64,000 nucleotides of DNA, taken from NCBI RefSeq assembly GCF_007109405.1, contig NZ_VJOY01000002.1:62001-126000 (forward strand), written 5' to 3'. Under the pieces are notes generated by a model, which saw only the letters and a program-made list of their open reading frames with translations, ran no database searches and was not told where the DNA came from. Shown here piece after piece: positions 8,082-17,358 of the stretch (positions within the stretch are counted from its first letter, which is position 1; each line of letters begins with the position of its first letter). The translations under genes and the position numbers were made by a program. The stretch comes from Pseudomonas mangiferae. GTDB lineage: Bacteria > Pseudomonadota > Gammaproteobacteria > Pseudomonadales > Pseudomonadaceae.

Positions 8082-8858
8082 ATGACCGCCAGCGACGAGA
8101 AGTTCACCCGACAGACCCTGCTCGAGGTGAGCACCCTGACCCCCAGCCTGTTCACCCTGCGCACCACGCGCGACCCCGGCTTTCGCTTCCGCGCCGGCCA
8201 GTTCGCCCGGCTCGGGGTGACCAAGGCGGACGGCAGCACGGTCTGGCGTGCCTACTCCATGGTCTCGGCGCCCCATGACGACGTGCTGGAGTTCTTCTCC
8301 ATCGTGGTGCCCGGCGGCGAGTTCACCAGCGAGCTGTCGCGGCTGCGGGTCGGCGACGAGCTGCTGGTGGACCGCCAGGCCTTCGGCTTCCTGACCCTCG
8401 ACCGCTTCGTCGACGGCCGCGACCTGTGGCTGCTGGCCACCGGCACCGGCGTCGCACCGTTCCTGTCGATCCTCCAGGACTTCGAGGCCTGGGAGCGCTT
8501 CGAGCGGATCTTCCTGGTCTACAGCGTGCGCGAGGCGAAGGAACTGGCCTATGGCGAGCTGATCGCGGGCCTGGGCCGGCGCGACTACCTCGAGGAACAC
8601 GCCCACAAGCTGCGCTTCATCCCGGTGGTAACCCGCGAGACCCACCCCGGGGCCCTGCACGGGCGGATCACCGCGTTGATCGAGAACGGCGAGCTGGAGC
8701 GCGCCGCCGACCAGGCCCTGGAGCCGGCCCATTCGCGGCTGATGCTTTGCGGCAACCCGCAGATGATCGACGACACCCGGGCGCGGCTGAAGACCCGTGA
8801 CCTGCAGCTGTCCCTCAGCCGGCGGCCCGGCCAGGTGGCGGTGGAAACCTACTGGTAG
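8082..8858 (+). CDS. fpr: Ferredoxin/flavodoxin-NADP+ reductase
   Basis: A 258-residue FAD enzyme. The FAD-binding RAYSMVSAP is near residue 52, the NADP-binding GTGVAPFLS near residue 118, and the C-terminus ends VETYW with the terminal aromatic residue typical of the proteobacterial subclass. It moves electrons between NADPH and ferredoxin or flavodoxin, for example in iron release from bacterioferritin and in oxidative stress defence. I chose the ATG at 8082, ten codons inside the longest frame, because it matches the family length. Its ribosome site is weak. A SoxR/FinR-type operator was not recognised upstream. Confidence 0.93.
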   Translation: MTASDEKFTRQTLLEVSTLTPSLFTLRTTRDPGFRFRAGQFARLGVTKADGSTVWRAYSMVSAPHDDVLEFFSIVVPGGEFTSELSRLRVGDELLVDRQAFGFLTLDRFVDGRDLWLLATGTGVAPFLSILQDFEAWERFERIFLVYSVREAKELAYGELIAGLGRRDYLEEHAHKLRFIPVVTRETHPGALHGRITALIENGELERAADQALEPAHSRLMLCGNPQMIDDTRARLKTRDLQLSLSRRPGQVAVETYW

Positions 8859-8891
8859 CGGCGCGGGAGCGGGCCCGCGCCGGGGCACGGC

Positions 8892-9323
8892 TCAGGGCGC
8901 GGGATCGGCCGGCGGCGTGCGTTTCTCCTGCTCCACCTGCTCCTTGAGCAGGTCGCGGATCTCGGTCAGCAGGACCTGGTCCTTGGTCGGCGCGGTGGCC
9001 GCCGGGTGGCTGTGGCGCAGGCGGTTGATGACCTTCACGCCGAGGAAGATGGCGAAGGAAATGATCAGGAAGTCCACCACGGTCTGGATGAACTTGCCGT
9101 AGGCCAGCACCACCGCCGGAAGATCGCCCTGGGCCGGCTTGAGCACGACGGCGAGGTCGCTGAAGTCCACCCCGCCGATCAGCAGCCCCAACGGCGGCAT
9201 GACCACGTCGCCGACGAAGGACGAGACGATCTTGCCGAAGGCGGCGCCGATGATGATGCCGACGGCCATGTCCACCACGTTGCCTTTGACGGCGAATGCC
9301 TTGAATTCGTTGATGAAGCTCAT
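8892..9323 (-). CDS. mscL: Large-conductance mechanosensitive channel
   Basis: A 143-residue protein with the MscL N-terminal amphipathic helix ([14 protein letters not shown]), the pore-lining TM1 with [16 protein letters not shown], a periplasmic loop, TM2 ([18 protein letters not shown]) and a charged cytoplasmic C-terminal helix. It opens under membrane tension on sudden osmotic downshift. The start at 9323 matches the family; upstream in-frame sequence has no MscL character. It lies tail-to-tail with fpr, with only 33 bases between the stops. Confidence 0.95.
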   Translation of the reverse strand: MSFINEFKAFAVKGNVVDMAVGIIIGAAFGKIVSSFVGDVVMPPLGLLIGGVDFSDLAVVLKPAQGDLPAVVLAYGKFIQTVVDFLIISFAIFLGVKVINRLRHSHPAATAPTKDQVLLTEIRDLLKEQVEQEKRTPPADPAP

Positions 9324-9412
9324 CGGTATGAAGTCCCTCTTGCTGCGGTTTTCGGATACGGCCGCCCATGGCGGGGCGCCCGGTGGTTCGGACCTGACGG
9401 GGTCCGCGGCGT

Positions 9413-10159
9413 TCACGCCGGGTAGGCGATCTCCGGCAGGCCCTGGAACTGCGGCCGGGCGAACAGGTAGCCCTGGAACAGGTCGATGCCCATTTCCCGC
9501 AGGGTGTCGTATTCGGCCCGGGTCTCGACCCCTTCGGCGATCACCGTGATGCCCAGCCGCCGGCACATGCCAAGGGTACCTTCCACCAGCACCTGGCGCA
9601 CGTTGTCGCAGTCGATGCCACGCACCAGGGCCATGTCCAGCTTGAGCAGGTCCGGCTGGAAGTCCGCCAGCAGGTTGAGCCCGGCGAAGCCGGCGCCGAA
9701 GTCGTCGATGGCGGTGAGGAAGCCGCGGGCGCGGTAGGCGTGGAGGATGCCGCAGAGGTGGTCCAGGTCCAGCACCTGTTCCTGCTCGGTCACCTCGAAG
9801 ATGATCCGCTCCAGGGGGAAGTTCACCCGCTTAGCGGCCTCCAGGGTGGCGCGGATGCAGGTCTCGGGGCGGTACACCGCGTTGGGCATGAAGTTGATGG
9901 AGAGGCGCGCCGGCACGTTGAGCCGTGCTCCCCACTCCACGGCCTTGATCCGGCAGCGCTGGTCGAAACGGTAGCGGTTGTCGGCATCCACCCGCTCCAA
10001 CTGGCTCGCCGCGCTTTCCCCGGCGATGCCGCGGACCAGCGCCTCGTGGGCGAATACCTGACCCTGGCTGACGTCGATGATGGGCTGGAACGCCATGCTC
10101 AGGGCAAAATCGTCCTCGCCCAGGTCGCGGCAGGAGGAGCAGGAGGGCAGGTCGGACAT
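9413..10159 (-). CDS. EAL-domain c-di-GMP phosphodiesterase
   Basis: A 248-residue protein that is almost only an EAL domain. The motif HEALVRG (near residue 40), NFMPN, FEVTE, IDDFGAG, a Lys in LLKLD, AEGVET and the late QGYLFARP are all present, so the metal- and substrate-binding residues look intact and it should degrade c-di-GMP. The first dozen residues contain CSSC, a possible metal or redox site. No membrane segment or sensor domain is seen. The ATG at 10159 is followed by typical family sequence; upstream frame looks non-coding. It diverges from the YdcH-like gene. Confidence 0.88.
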   Translation of the reverse strand: MSDLPSCSSCRDLGEDDFALSMAFQPIIDVSQGQVFAHEALVRGIAGESAASQLERVDADNRYRFDQRCRIKAVEWGARLNVPARLSINFMPNAVYRPETCIRATLEAAKRVNFPLERIIFEVTEQEQVLDLDHLCGILHAYRARGFLTAIDDFGAGFAGLNLLADFQPDLLKLDMALVRGIDCDNVRQVLVEGTLGMCRRLGITVIAEGVETRAEYDTLREMGIDLFQGYLFARPQFQGLPEIAYPA

Positions 10160-10343
10160 GGCGAGGCTCCAGGCGGGCACGAAAGGAAGCGGCCACCGGG
10201 GCGGGAGGGCCGGCGTGAACGCTCTAGCCACAGACCCCGGGTGGGGCCGGTAGTTTGGCAGGAATTCGAGAAACTGTGGCCCCGGGCCATCACTCCTGTG
10301 CACCGTCGGGCCGTCTTGCCAAGGGTTGCGGATCGAGGCGGGC

Positions 10344-10357
10344 TTGATCCGGGTCAA
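10344..10357. promoter_or_regulatory. ANR/DNR-type box upstream of the YdcH-like gene
   Basis: TTGATCCGGGTCAA matches the TTGAT-N4-(A/G)TCAA pattern of ANR/DNR sites. Its centre is about 41 bases before the start point expected from a TAGGCT -10 element at 10380-10385, the classic class II activator position. The gene downstream starts at 10414. Confidence 0.6.
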
Positions 10358-10413
10358 TGGCCGCGGATGGGGTCCCCGCTAGGCTGCGGACAACCTATCA
10401 AGGAGGGCCTTTC

Positions 10414-10692
10414 ATGCACGTCGAACATCATCCGCTGGTCCAGGACTTTCCCGAACTGCGCGCCGAACTGCACGCCCTGCGCCAGGGCGACGCCGGCTTC
10501 GCCCGGCTGGCCGAGGAGTACGAGGCCCTCGACAAGCGCATCTGCCGCATCGAGGACGGGGTGGAAAACCTCAACGACGATGCCTTGGGCATCCTCAAGC
10601 AGCAGCGTGTGGTCCTCAAGGACCAGGTGGCGCGGCAACTCAAGCGCTCCGTCGGCCAGTGCTGCGGATGCGGCGGCGGCTGCCGCAACTGA
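10414..10692 (+). CDS. YdcH-like (DUF465) protein with cysteine-rich tail
   Basis: A 92-residue, highly charged helical protein of the YdcH/DUF465 type: MHVEHHPLVQDFPE, then a helix with LAEEYEALDKRICRIEDGVEN and LKQQRVVLKDQV. The family has no settled function. The final 13 residues (VGQCCGCGGGCRN) hold four cysteines and could bind a metal or act as a redox tag. AAGGAGG lies nine bases before the ATG at 10414. An ANR-type box upstream suggests induction under low oxygen, and a strong terminator follows, so it is a single-gene unit. Confidence 0.82.
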   Translation: MHVEHHPLVQDFPELRAELHALRQGDAGFARLAEEYEALDKRICRIEDGVENLNDDALGILKQQRVVLKDQVARQLKRSVGQCCGCGGGCRN

Positions 10693-10729
10693 TACGTGAC
10701 GGCCGCCTCCGGGTGGCCGACGCTGCGTG

Positions 10730-10785
10730 AAACGGGCCGGGCGAGGCATTCCAGTGGGACGCCCGCCCGGCCCGTTTGCGTTTTT
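10730..10785 (+). terminator. Rho-independent terminator after the YdcH-like gene
   Basis: A perfect 14-bp stem (10730-10743 with 10764-10777, AAACGGGCCGGGCG) with a 20-base loop, followed by GCGTTTTT. It separates the YdcH-like gene from radA. Confidence 0.85.
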
Positions 10786-10842
10786 CTGTCTGGGCGGGAC
10801 ACAGGCGCTATCATGCCGGCTTTCGTTCGAGGGAGACGCCCC

Positions 10843-12207
10843 ATGGCCAAGGCCAAGCGCATGTACGGCTGCACCGAGTGCGGCGCCACCTTCCCCAAGT
10901 GGGCCGGGCAATGCGCCGAATGCGGCGCCTGGAACACCCTGGTGGAAACCCTGGTGGAGGGCGCGCCGGCGGCGGGTTCGGGGCGTGCCGGCTGGACTGG
11001 CCAGCAAGCCCAGGTGAAAACCCTGGCGGAAGTCAGCATCGAGGAGATGCCGCGCTTCTCCACCGCGTCCACCGAGCTGGACCGGGTGCTCGGTGGCGGC
11101 CTGGTGGACGGATCGGTGGTGCTGATCGGCGGCGACCCCGGCATCGGCAAGTCCACCATCCTGCTGCAGACCCTGTGCAACATCGCCCAGCGCTTCCCGG
11201 CGCTCTACGTCACCGGCGAGGAGTCCCAACAGCAGGTGGCCATGCGCGCCCGGCGCCTGGACCTGCCCCAGGACCGGCTGAAGGTCATGACCGAGACCTG
11301 CATCGAGAGCATCATCGCCACCGCCCGCCAGGAGCAGCCCAAGGTGATGGTCATCGACTCGATCCAGACCATCTACACCGAGCAGCTGCAATCCGCCCCG
11401 GGTGGCGTCGCCCAGGTGCGGGAGAGCGCGGCGCTGCTGGTGCGCTTCGCCAAGCAGAGCGGCACCGCGATCTTCCTGGTGGGCCACGTCACAAAGGAAG
11501 GCGCCCTGGCGGGGCCGCGGGTGCTGGAGCACATGGTGGACACCGTGCTGTATTTCGAGGGCGAGTCTGACGGCCGGCTGCGCCTGTTGCGGGCGGTGAA
11601 GAACCGCTTCGGCGCGGTCAACGAACTGGGCGTGTTCGGCATGACCGACAAGGGCCTCAAGGAGGTCTCCAATCCCTCGGCGATCTTCCTCACTCGGGCC
11701 CAAGAGGCGGTGCCCGGCAGCGTGGTGATGGCTACCTGGGAGGGCTCGCGGCCGATGCTGGTGGAAGTGCAGGCGCTGGTGGACACCAGCCACCTGGCCA
11801 ACCCGCGGCGGGTGACCCTGGGTCTCGACCAGAACCGCCTGGCGATGCTGCTGGCGGTGCTGCATCGCCACGGTGGCATCCCCACCTATGACCAGGACGT
11901 ATTCCTCAACGTGGTAGGCGGGGTGAAGGTGCTGGAAACGGCGTCCGACCTGGCGCTGATGGCCGCGGTCATCTCCAGCCTGCGCAACCGGCCGCTGGAG
12001 CACGACCTGCTGGTCTTCGGCGAAATCGGTCTGTCGGGTGAGATCCGGCCGGTGCCCAGCGGCCAGGAGCGCTTGAAGGAAGCCGCCAAGCACGGCTTCA
12101 AGCGGGCCATCGTGCCCAAGGGCAACGCGCCCAAGGAAGCCCCGGCGGGGCTTCAGGTCATCGCCGTGACCCGGCTGGACCAGGCGCTGGACGCCCTGTT
12201 CGGCTGA
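10843..12207 (+). CDS. radA: DNA repair protein RadA
   Basis: A 454-residue protein with an N-terminal C4 zinc finger (CTECG...CAECG, residues 7-25), a RecA-like ATPase with Walker A GGDPGIGKST near residue 94, the RadA-specific KNRFG motif near residue 252, and a C-terminal Lon-like domain. It promotes branch migration in recombination and repair. The ATG at 10843 gives MAKAKRMYGC, the normal family start, with GGGAGA upstream; the 49 in-frame codons before it overlap the terminator and are not coding. Confidence 0.96.
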   Translation: MAKAKRMYGCTECGATFPKWAGQCAECGAWNTLVETLVEGAPAAGSGRAGWTGQQAQVKTLAEVSIEEMPRFSTASTELDRVLGGGLVDGSVVLIGGDPGIGKSTILLQTLCNIAQRFPALYVTGEESQQQVAMRARRLDLPQDRLKVMTETCIESIIATARQEQPKVMVIDSIQTIYTEQLQSAPGGVAQVRESAALLVRFAKQSGTAIFLVGHVTKEGALAGPRVLEHMVDTVLYFEGESDGRLRLLRAVKNRFGAVNELGVFGMTDKGLKEVSNPSAIFLTRAQEAVPGSVVMATWEGSRPMLVEVQALVDTSHLANPRRVTLGLDQNRLAMLLAVLHRHGGIPTYDQDVFLNVVGGVKVLETASDLALMAAVISSLRNRPLEHDLLVFGEIGLSGEIRPVPSGQERLKEAAKHGFKRAIVPKGNAPKEAPAGLQVIAVTRLDQALDALFG

Positions 12208-12222
12208 TGCCGGGTCGGGCGG

Positions 12223-12591
12223 TCACTCGCCGCCCAGGGCCGCCAGTTCCCGTTCCAGCAGCGCCTCGTCGCCCAGGTTGAGTTCCACCAGGCGGCGCAG
12301 GTGGCTGATGGAGTCGAGGTCGATGTGCTGGCAGACAAACACCAACTGATCGTCCTGGCTGCGGGTCAGGGCGACCTCCATGGTCACCACCGTGTCCTGG
12401 TTCAGCGCGATCTGCGCCTCGAACGGCTGGCTCTCGTCACCGTTCCAGTCAGACGGACGCTTCACCAGCAACCCTTTCAGGGACAGGTCGTGCAGCTCCA
12501 CCGGCCACTGCCGATCGCCCTGGCGAAGCTGCGTTTCGGCGTCGAACGCGAAGCGGTGGAAACGACGCCGCTCGTGGGAGACATCACTCAT
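12223..12591 (-). CDS. mapZ: PilZ-domain c-di-GMP adaptor (MapZ-like)
   Basis: A 122-residue single PilZ domain. The c-di-GMP-binding residues are plain: RRRFHR near residues 8-13 and DLSLKG near residues 36-41. The length and N-terminus match the P. aeruginosa single-domain PilZ protein next to radA (MapZ), which when loaded with c-di-GMP binds the chemotaxis methyltransferase CheR1. The start could be the GTG at 12594 or the ATG at 12591; AGGAG suits both. It is convergent with radA, with 15 bases between stops. Confidence 0.87.
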   Translation of the reverse strand: MSDVSHERRRFHRFAFDAETQLRQGDRQWPVELHDLSLKGLLVKRPSDWNGDESQPFEAQIALNQDTVVTMEVALTRSQDDQLVFVCQHIDLDSISHLRRLVELNLGDEALLERELAALGGE

Positions 12592-12961
12592 CACGGATCA
12601 CTCCTGTATTGATCCTCCCACTATAGCCAAACCCGCGCGGGGTTACTGCGGCCGACGACGTTCGAGTCGGCGCGATGGCTTCTCCATGCTCGGAGACGGC
12701 AGGCCTCAACGAATAGTCGGAACGTCCCGGGCGGGGAGGGCTCTAAACCGCTGCCAGTGGGTGCCGGCGCATTAGGGGCACACGGGAAACGCGCCCGGCG
12801 CGGTCGTCCGGTTTCTCCGAAGGAGAACCGCGACGGTGTCGGGCCCCAGGATGGCGTGGCGTATCGGGGCGATCGGCTTCCGGCCCGGATTGACAGTTCG
12901 GTGACCATCGCCAAAGCTCCAGTGGCAGCAACAATTCTTCTAATGATTGCGGAGTGCAGAT
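12592..12961. other. Intergenic region between mapZ and the DUF3015 gene
   Basis: About 370 bases with divergent genes on either side, so both promoters must lie here. A short hairpin GCCGAC...GTCGGC sits at 12651-12671. I see no convincing open frame, operator or clear -35/-10 pair. Its role beyond holding promoters is unknown. Confidence 0.5.
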
Positions 12962-13465
12962 ATGGACAACCGACTGCTGAGTAAAGCGCTGTTTGCAGGT
13001 CTCCTGAGCGTGGCGAGCGTTGCCGCTCATGCCGATGCCGCCGGCGGCAACGGCTGTGGCTGGGGCAACATGCTGTTCGAAGGCCAGCGCGGCCTTGCCC
13101 CCCACATGCTCGCCACCACCACCAACGGTACTTCCGGCAATGCCACCTTCGGCATGACCTCCGGTACCAACGGCTGCGACACCAATGGCCGCCTGGGCTA
13201 CAACGGCCGCTCGATGCTGGCGATGAACGGCATGCTGGACAACATCGCCGAAGACATGGCCCAAGGCCGTGGCGAAGCGCTGGATGCCTACGCGACCCTG
13301 CTGGGCATCGAGAAAACCGACCGCGCCCGTTTCGCCGAGGTCGCTCAGCAGAACTTCGGCGTGATCTTCAGCGCGCCGGACGTGACCGGTGACCAGGTAC
13401 TGGCCGCCACCCTCAACGTGATGAGTCAGGACCAGCAGCTGGCGCGCTACGCCAAGCAAGCCTGA
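12962..13465 (+). CDS. Exported DUF3015 family protein
   Basis: A 167-residue protein with a Sec signal peptide (about residues 1-24, ending VAAHADA) followed by GNGCGWGNMLFEGQRG and a second cysteine in TSGTNGCD, the pattern of DUF3015. The two cysteines may form a disulphide in the periplasm. The family is common in Pseudomonas and has no established function. The ATG at 12962 has GGAG eight bases upstream; starting five codons earlier would only lengthen the signal peptide. A strong terminator follows directly. Confidence 0.85.
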   Translation: MDNRLLSKALFAGLLSVASVAAHADAAGGNGCGWGNMLFEGQRGLAPHMLATTTNGTSGNATFGMTSGTNGCDTNGRLGYNGRSMLAMNGMLDNIAEDMAQGRGEALDAYATLLGIEKTDRARFAEVAQQNFGVIFSAPDVTGDQVLAATLNVMSQDQQLARYAKQA

Positions 13466-13486
13466 TCCGGCGCTCGCCGCGAACCG

Positions 13487-13514
13487 AAAAAGCCGGGCCC
13501 ATGCCCGGCTTTTT
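13487..13514 (+). terminator. Rho-independent terminator after the DUF3015 gene
   Basis: AAAAAGCCGGGC and GCCCGGCTTTTT form a perfect stem with a 4-base loop and T run, 21 bases after the stop. Confidence 0.92.
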
Positions 13515-13620
13515 CATGGGCGCGTGTCGCGCGGTCGTCGACCAAGGTGGAATAACCGCTCGCGGCAGGACGCGCTAGACTTGGAGCCGCAGCCTGTCTG
13601 TCCATTCCGGGGAGTCCTCG

Positions 13621-15687
13621 ATGAATCATAACAATAGCCTGCTGCGCCACCTGCCCTGGGCAGTGCTGGCGATAGTCGGAGCCTGTGCCTTGGGTGTCGT
13701 GGCGTTGCGTCGCGGCGAAGTCATCAATGCCTTGTGGATAGTGGTCGCGGCGGTCGCCCTCTATCTGGTTGCCTACCGCTACTACAGCCTGTTCATCGCC
13801 AACCGGGTGATGCAGCTGGACCCCGCCCGCGCCACGCCGGCGGTGCTCAACAACGACGGTCTGGACTACGTGCCGACCAATAAGCACATCCTCTTCGGTC
13901 ACCACTTCGCCGCCATCGCCGGCGCCGGCCCGCTGGTGGGCCCGGTGCTCGCCGCGCAGATGGGCTACCTGCCCGGCACCCTCTGGCTGATCGCCGGGGT
14001 GGTGCTGGCCGGCGCGGTGCAGGACTTCATGGTCCTGTTCATCTCCACCCGCCGCAACGGCCGCTCCCTGGGCGAGCTGGTGCGCGAGGAGATGGGCCAG
14101 GTGCCCGGCACCATCGCCCTGTTCGGCGCCTTCCTGATCATGATCATCATCCTCGCCGTGCTGGCGCTGATCGTGGTGAAGGCCCTGGCGGCCAGCCCCT
14201 GGGGCATGTTCACGGTGCTCGCCACCATCCCGATTGCCATGCTGATGGGCGTCTACATGCGCTACATCCGCCCCGGCCGCATCGGCGAGATCTCGGTGGT
14301 GGGCCTGGTGCTGCTGCTGGGCTCGATCTGGCTCGGCGGGCAGGTGGCGGCGAGCCCGGAATGGGCGCCGGCGTTCACCTTCACCGGCACCCAGATCACC
14401 TGGATGCTGATCGGCTACGGCGCGGTGGCCTCGGTGCTGCCGGTGTGGCTGCTGCTGGCGCCCCGGGACTACCTGTCCACCTTCCTCAAGATCGGCACCA
14501 TAATCGCCCTGGCCATCGGCATCCTGATCGTGATGCCCGACCTGAAGATGCCGGCGCTGACCCAGTTCGTCGACGGCAGCGGCCCGGTGTGGAAGGGCGG
14601 GCTGTTCCCGTTCCTGTTCATCACCATCGCCTGCGGCGCGGTGTCCGGCTTCCATGCGCTGATTTCCTCGGGAACCACGCCCAAGCTGCTGGCCAACGAG
14701 GCGCACGCCCGCTACATCGGCTACGGCGGCATGCTGATGGAGTCCTTCGTGGCGATCATGGCCATGGTGGCCGCCTCGGTGATCGAGCCGGGCGTGTACT
14801 TCGCCATGAACAGCCCGCCGGCGGTGGTGGGCACGGATGTGCAGGCGGTGGCCAGCACCATCAGCAGCTGGGGCTTCGCCATCAGCCCCGAGGTGCTGGA
14901 AAGCACTGCCCGGGACATCGGCGAGACCACCCTGCTGGCCCGCGCCGGCGGGGCGCCGACCCTGGCGGTGGGCATCGCGCAGATCCTCCACAGCGTGCTG
15001 CCCGGCGAGAACACCATGGCCTTCTGGTACCACTTCGCGATCCTCTTCGAGGCGCTGTTCATCCTCACCGCGGTGGACGCGGGTACCCGGGCCGGGCGCT
15101 TCATGCTGCAGGACCTGCTGGGCAACTTCGTGCCGGCGCTCAAGCGCACCGATTCCTGGGGCGCCAACCTGGTCGGCACCCTGGGCTGTGTGGCGCTGTG
15201 GGGCTGGCTGTTGTACCAGGGCGTGGTGGATCCCCTGGGCGGCATCAACACCCTGTGGCCGCTGTTCGGCATTTCCAACCAGATGCTCGCCGGCATCGCC
15301 CTGATGCTGGGCACTGTGGTGCTGATCAAGATGAAGCGCCAGCGCTACGCCTGGGTGACCATCGTGCCGGCCGCCTGGCTGCTGGTCTGCACCACCACCG
15401 CCGGGCTGATCAAGCTGTTCGACCCGAACCCGGCGGTGGGCTTCGTCGCCCTCGCCCGCAAGTACAGCGACGCCCTGGCCGCCGGCCAGATCCTGGCGCC
15501 GGCCAAGGACGCCGAGCAGATGCAGCACGTGATCTTCAACGCCTGGACCAATAGCGCCCTGACGGTGCTGTTCCTGCTGGTGGTGCTGAGCGTGCTGTTC
15601 TACTCGATCAAGGTGGGACGCGCCGCGTTGCGCGAGCCCGCGCGTACCGATCGGGAAACGCCGTTCCAGCCGATCCCCGCTGCCTGA
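13621..15687 (+). CDS. cstA: CstA-family pyruvate/peptide transporter
   Basis: A 688-residue membrane protein with about 16-18 helices. The [20 protein letters not shown] segment near residues 99-118 and the later [12 protein letters not shown] (near residue 346) are CstA signatures. In E. coli CstA and BtsT are pyruvate transporters, and CstA is induced on carbon starvation. GGGGAG precedes the ATG. The first codons are unusually A-rich for this genome (AATCATAACAATAGC), one base from the AANAANAA motif bound by Hfq/Crc, hinting at catabolite control. It is followed within 50 bases by ybdD. Confidence 0.95.
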   Translation: MNHNNSLLRHLPWAVLAIVGACALGVVALRRGEVINALWIVVAAVALYLVAYRYYSLFIANRVMQLDPARATPAVLNNDGLDYVPTNKHILFGHHFAAIAGAGPLVGPVLAAQMGYLPGTLWLIAGVVLAGAVQDFMVLFISTRRNGRSLGELVREEMGQVPGTIALFGAFLIMIIILAVLALIVVKALAASPWGMFTVLATIPIAMLMGVYMRYIRPGRIGEISVVGLVLLLGSIWLGGQVAASPEWAPAFTFTGTQITWMLIGYGAVASVLPVWLLLAPRDYLSTFLKIGTIIALAIGILIVMPDLKMPALTQFVDGSGPVWKGGLFPFLFITIACGAVSGFHALISSGTTPKLLANEAHARYIGYGGMLMESFVAIMAMVAASVIEPGVYFAMNSPPAVVGTDVQAVASTISSWGFAISPEVLESTARDIGETTLLARAGGAPTLAVGIAQILHSVLPGENTMAFWYHFAILFEALFILTAVDAGTRAGRFMLQDLLGNFVPALKRTDSWGANLVGTLGCVALWGWLLYQGVVDPLGGINTLWPLFGISNQMLAGIALMLGTVVLIKMKRQRYAWVTIVPAAWLLVCTTTAGLIKLFDPNPAVGFVALARKYSDALAAGQILAPAKDAEQMQHVIFNAWTNSALTVLFLLVVLSVLFYSIKVGRAALREPARTDRETPFQPIPAA

Positions 15688-15733
15688 CCCGAAGGCGGGG
15701 CCCAGAGGCCCCGCCGCTTTCCAGGAGACCGCG

Positions 15734-15937
15734 ATGTTCAACGACCTTGGCCGCATGGGTAAGTACCTCGGGCAGGCCGCGCGCATGCTGGTCGGCATGC
15801 CGGACTACGACACCTACGTCGCCCACATGCGTGAGCGGCACCCGGACCAGGCGCCGATGACCTACGAGGCGTTCTTCCGCGAACGCCAGGAAGCCCGCTA
15901 CGGCGGCGGCAAGGGGCGTCCGATCCGCTGCTGCTGA
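15734..15937 (+). CDS. ybdD: YbdD/YjiX family protein
   Basis: A 67-residue soluble protein with the family pattern [21 protein letters not shown]...HP and a basic, cysteine-ending tail (RPIRCC). YbdD and YjiX are encoded directly after CstA and BtsT in enterobacteria, and are thought to be needed for or to modulate pyruvate uptake. AGGAG lies seven bases before the ATG. It sits 46 bases behind cstA and before the unknown gene and yjiA, so it belongs to the same transcript. Confidence 0.92.
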   Translation: MFNDLGRMGKYLGQAARMLVGMPDYDTYVAHMRERHPDQAPMTYEAFFRERQEARYGGGKGRPIRCC

Positions 15938-16008
15938 GCCTCGGACCGGTGTCGCGGAACGTCCGCGGCGCCGGCCGTTCTCAGCGGTAGAGCCCTCGGA
16001 GACGCTTC

Positions 16009-16326
16009 ATGTCCCGCGCTACCTATTCCCTCATCCGCGACGCCATCCTCCAGCGCCGCCAGGTGTTCGCCACTTACGGCGGCCTGCCGCGTGCCTTCTG
16101 CCCCCACGTGCTGGGTAAGAAGAACGGGCGTGCCCAGGCCCTTGTCTACCAGTTCGACGGCGAGAGCCACCAAGGCGACCTCCACGGCGACGGGCCGGAC
16201 AACTGGCGCTGCCTCCACCTGGACGACCTGCGGGACGTACGCCTGGAGGACGGCCCCTGGCACAGCGCCGACAACTACGGCCGCCATCCCCAGGCCTGCG
16301 TCGACGTGGTGGACGTGGAAGTCTGA
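16009..16326 (+). CDS. Unknown 105-residue protein between ybdD and yjiA
   Basis: A soluble protein beginning MSRATYSLIRDAI. The stretch RRQVFATYGGLPRAFCPHVLG, followed by strands and a DDLRDVRLEDGPWH segment, resembles a small WYL-type fold (about the size of one WYL ligand-binding domain, without a helix-turn-helix). That is a weak resemblance and I cannot assign a function. GGAG lies eight bases before the ATG. Its place between ybdD and the GTPase gene, with short gaps on both sides, suggests it is co-expressed with the pyruvate uptake genes. Confidence 0.8.
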   Translation: MSRATYSLIRDAILQRRQVFATYGGLPRAFCPHVLGKKNGRAQALVYQFDGESHQGDLHGDGPDNWRCLHLDDLRDVRLEDGPWHSADNYGRHPQACVDVVDVEV

Positions 16327-16374
16327 GATCACCCCCGTGCTACCCTGCGGGCCGCCCTGCCTGGAGGAACCGTC

Positions 16375-17358
16375 ATGTCCCTGCCCGTCATTCCCGTCAC
16401 CGTGCTCACCGGTTTCCTCGGCGCCGGCAAGACCACCCTGCTGCGCTATCTGCTGGAGGCCGACCACGGCCTGAAGCTGGCGGTGATCGAGAACGAGTTC
16501 AGCGAAGCCGGCATCGACGGTGCGTTGTTGGGCGACGCTCCGGTGGAGGTGGTCACCCTGGCCAACGGCTGTGTCTGCTGCAGCGTCCATGTCGAGCTGG
16601 AGAAAGCGCTGTTCCTGCTCCTGGAACGCCTGGACAGCGGCAAGCTGGCCTTCGACCGGCTGGTGATCGAGTGCACCGGCATGGCCGATCCGGGGCCGGT
16701 GGCGCAGACCTTCTTCGTCGACGAGGCGCTGCGGGAGCGCTACCTGCTGGACGGCATCATCACCCTGGTGGACGCCGCCCATGCCGGCTTCCAGCTGGAC
16801 CTGGCCATCGCCCAGGCCCAGGTGGGCTTCGCCGACCGCCTGCTGGTGAGCAAGCGGGACCTGGTGGACGACGCTGCCTTCGACGCCCTCTGCCAGCGCC
16901 TGCAGCGAATCAACCGGCGGGCACCGATCCGGGTGGTGGAGCATGGCCGGATCGACCTGGCGGAATTGCTGGACGTGCGCGGCTTCAACCTCAATGCCGA
17001 TGTCGGCCTGGCGCCGCTGCTGCGGCCAGTGGCGAGCGGGGCGAGCCTCGACCGGATTTCCACCCTGGTGCTGCGCAGCGCCCACCCCCTGGACCTGGAA
17101 CGCCTCAGTGACTTCATGAACGACCTGCTGGAGCGCCACGGCAATTCGCTGCTGCGCTACAAGGGCGTGCTCAACGTGGCCGGCGAGGACCGGCGCATGG
17201 TCTTCCAAGGGGTGCTGCGCCTGTACGGCTTCGACTGGGACACGCCGTGGGGCGAAGACGAGGCGCGGGAGACCGTGATCGTGTTCATCGGCGACGGTCT
17301 GCCCGAGGCGGCGATTCGCGAAGGGTTCGCGGCGGTGACCGGCGACGGGGCGGCCTAG
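16375..17358 (+). CDS. yjiA: CobW/COG0523-family GTPase (YjiA)
   Basis: A 327-residue GTPase with the Walker A GFLGAGKTTL near residue 14, the metal-binding CVCCS motif near residue 65, ECTGMADP near residue 99 and a SKRD G4-like motif near residue 160. COG0523 proteins are nucleotide-dependent metal chaperones. YjiA is the member linked with the CstA/BtsT-YbdD/YjiX pair, as here. GGAGG precedes the ATG. No Zur-type operator was seen, so a general zinc-limitation role is not suggested by the sequence. Confidence 0.9.
   Translation: MSLPVIPVTVLTGFLGAGKTTLLRYLLEADHGLKLAVIENEFSEAGIDGALLGDAPVEVVTLANGCVCCSVHVELEKALFLLLERLDSGKLAFDRLVIECTGMADPGPVAQTFFVDEALRERYLLDGIITLVDAAHAGFQLDLAIAQAQVGFADRLLVSKRDLVDDAAFDALCQRLQRINRRAPIRVVEHGRIDLAELLDVRGFNLNADVGLAPLLRPVASGASLDRISTLVLRSAHPLDLERLSDFMNDLLERHGNSLLRYKGVLNVAGEDRRMVFQGVLRLYGFDWDTPWGEDEARETVIVFIGDGLPEAAIREGFAAVTGDGAA

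Noticed and set aside
6657-8888. A 743-codon open frame opposite fpr and alongside rlmG
   Set aside because: It is rich in Pro, Gly, Arg and Ala, matches nothing, and covers the true reading frames of rlmG and fpr.
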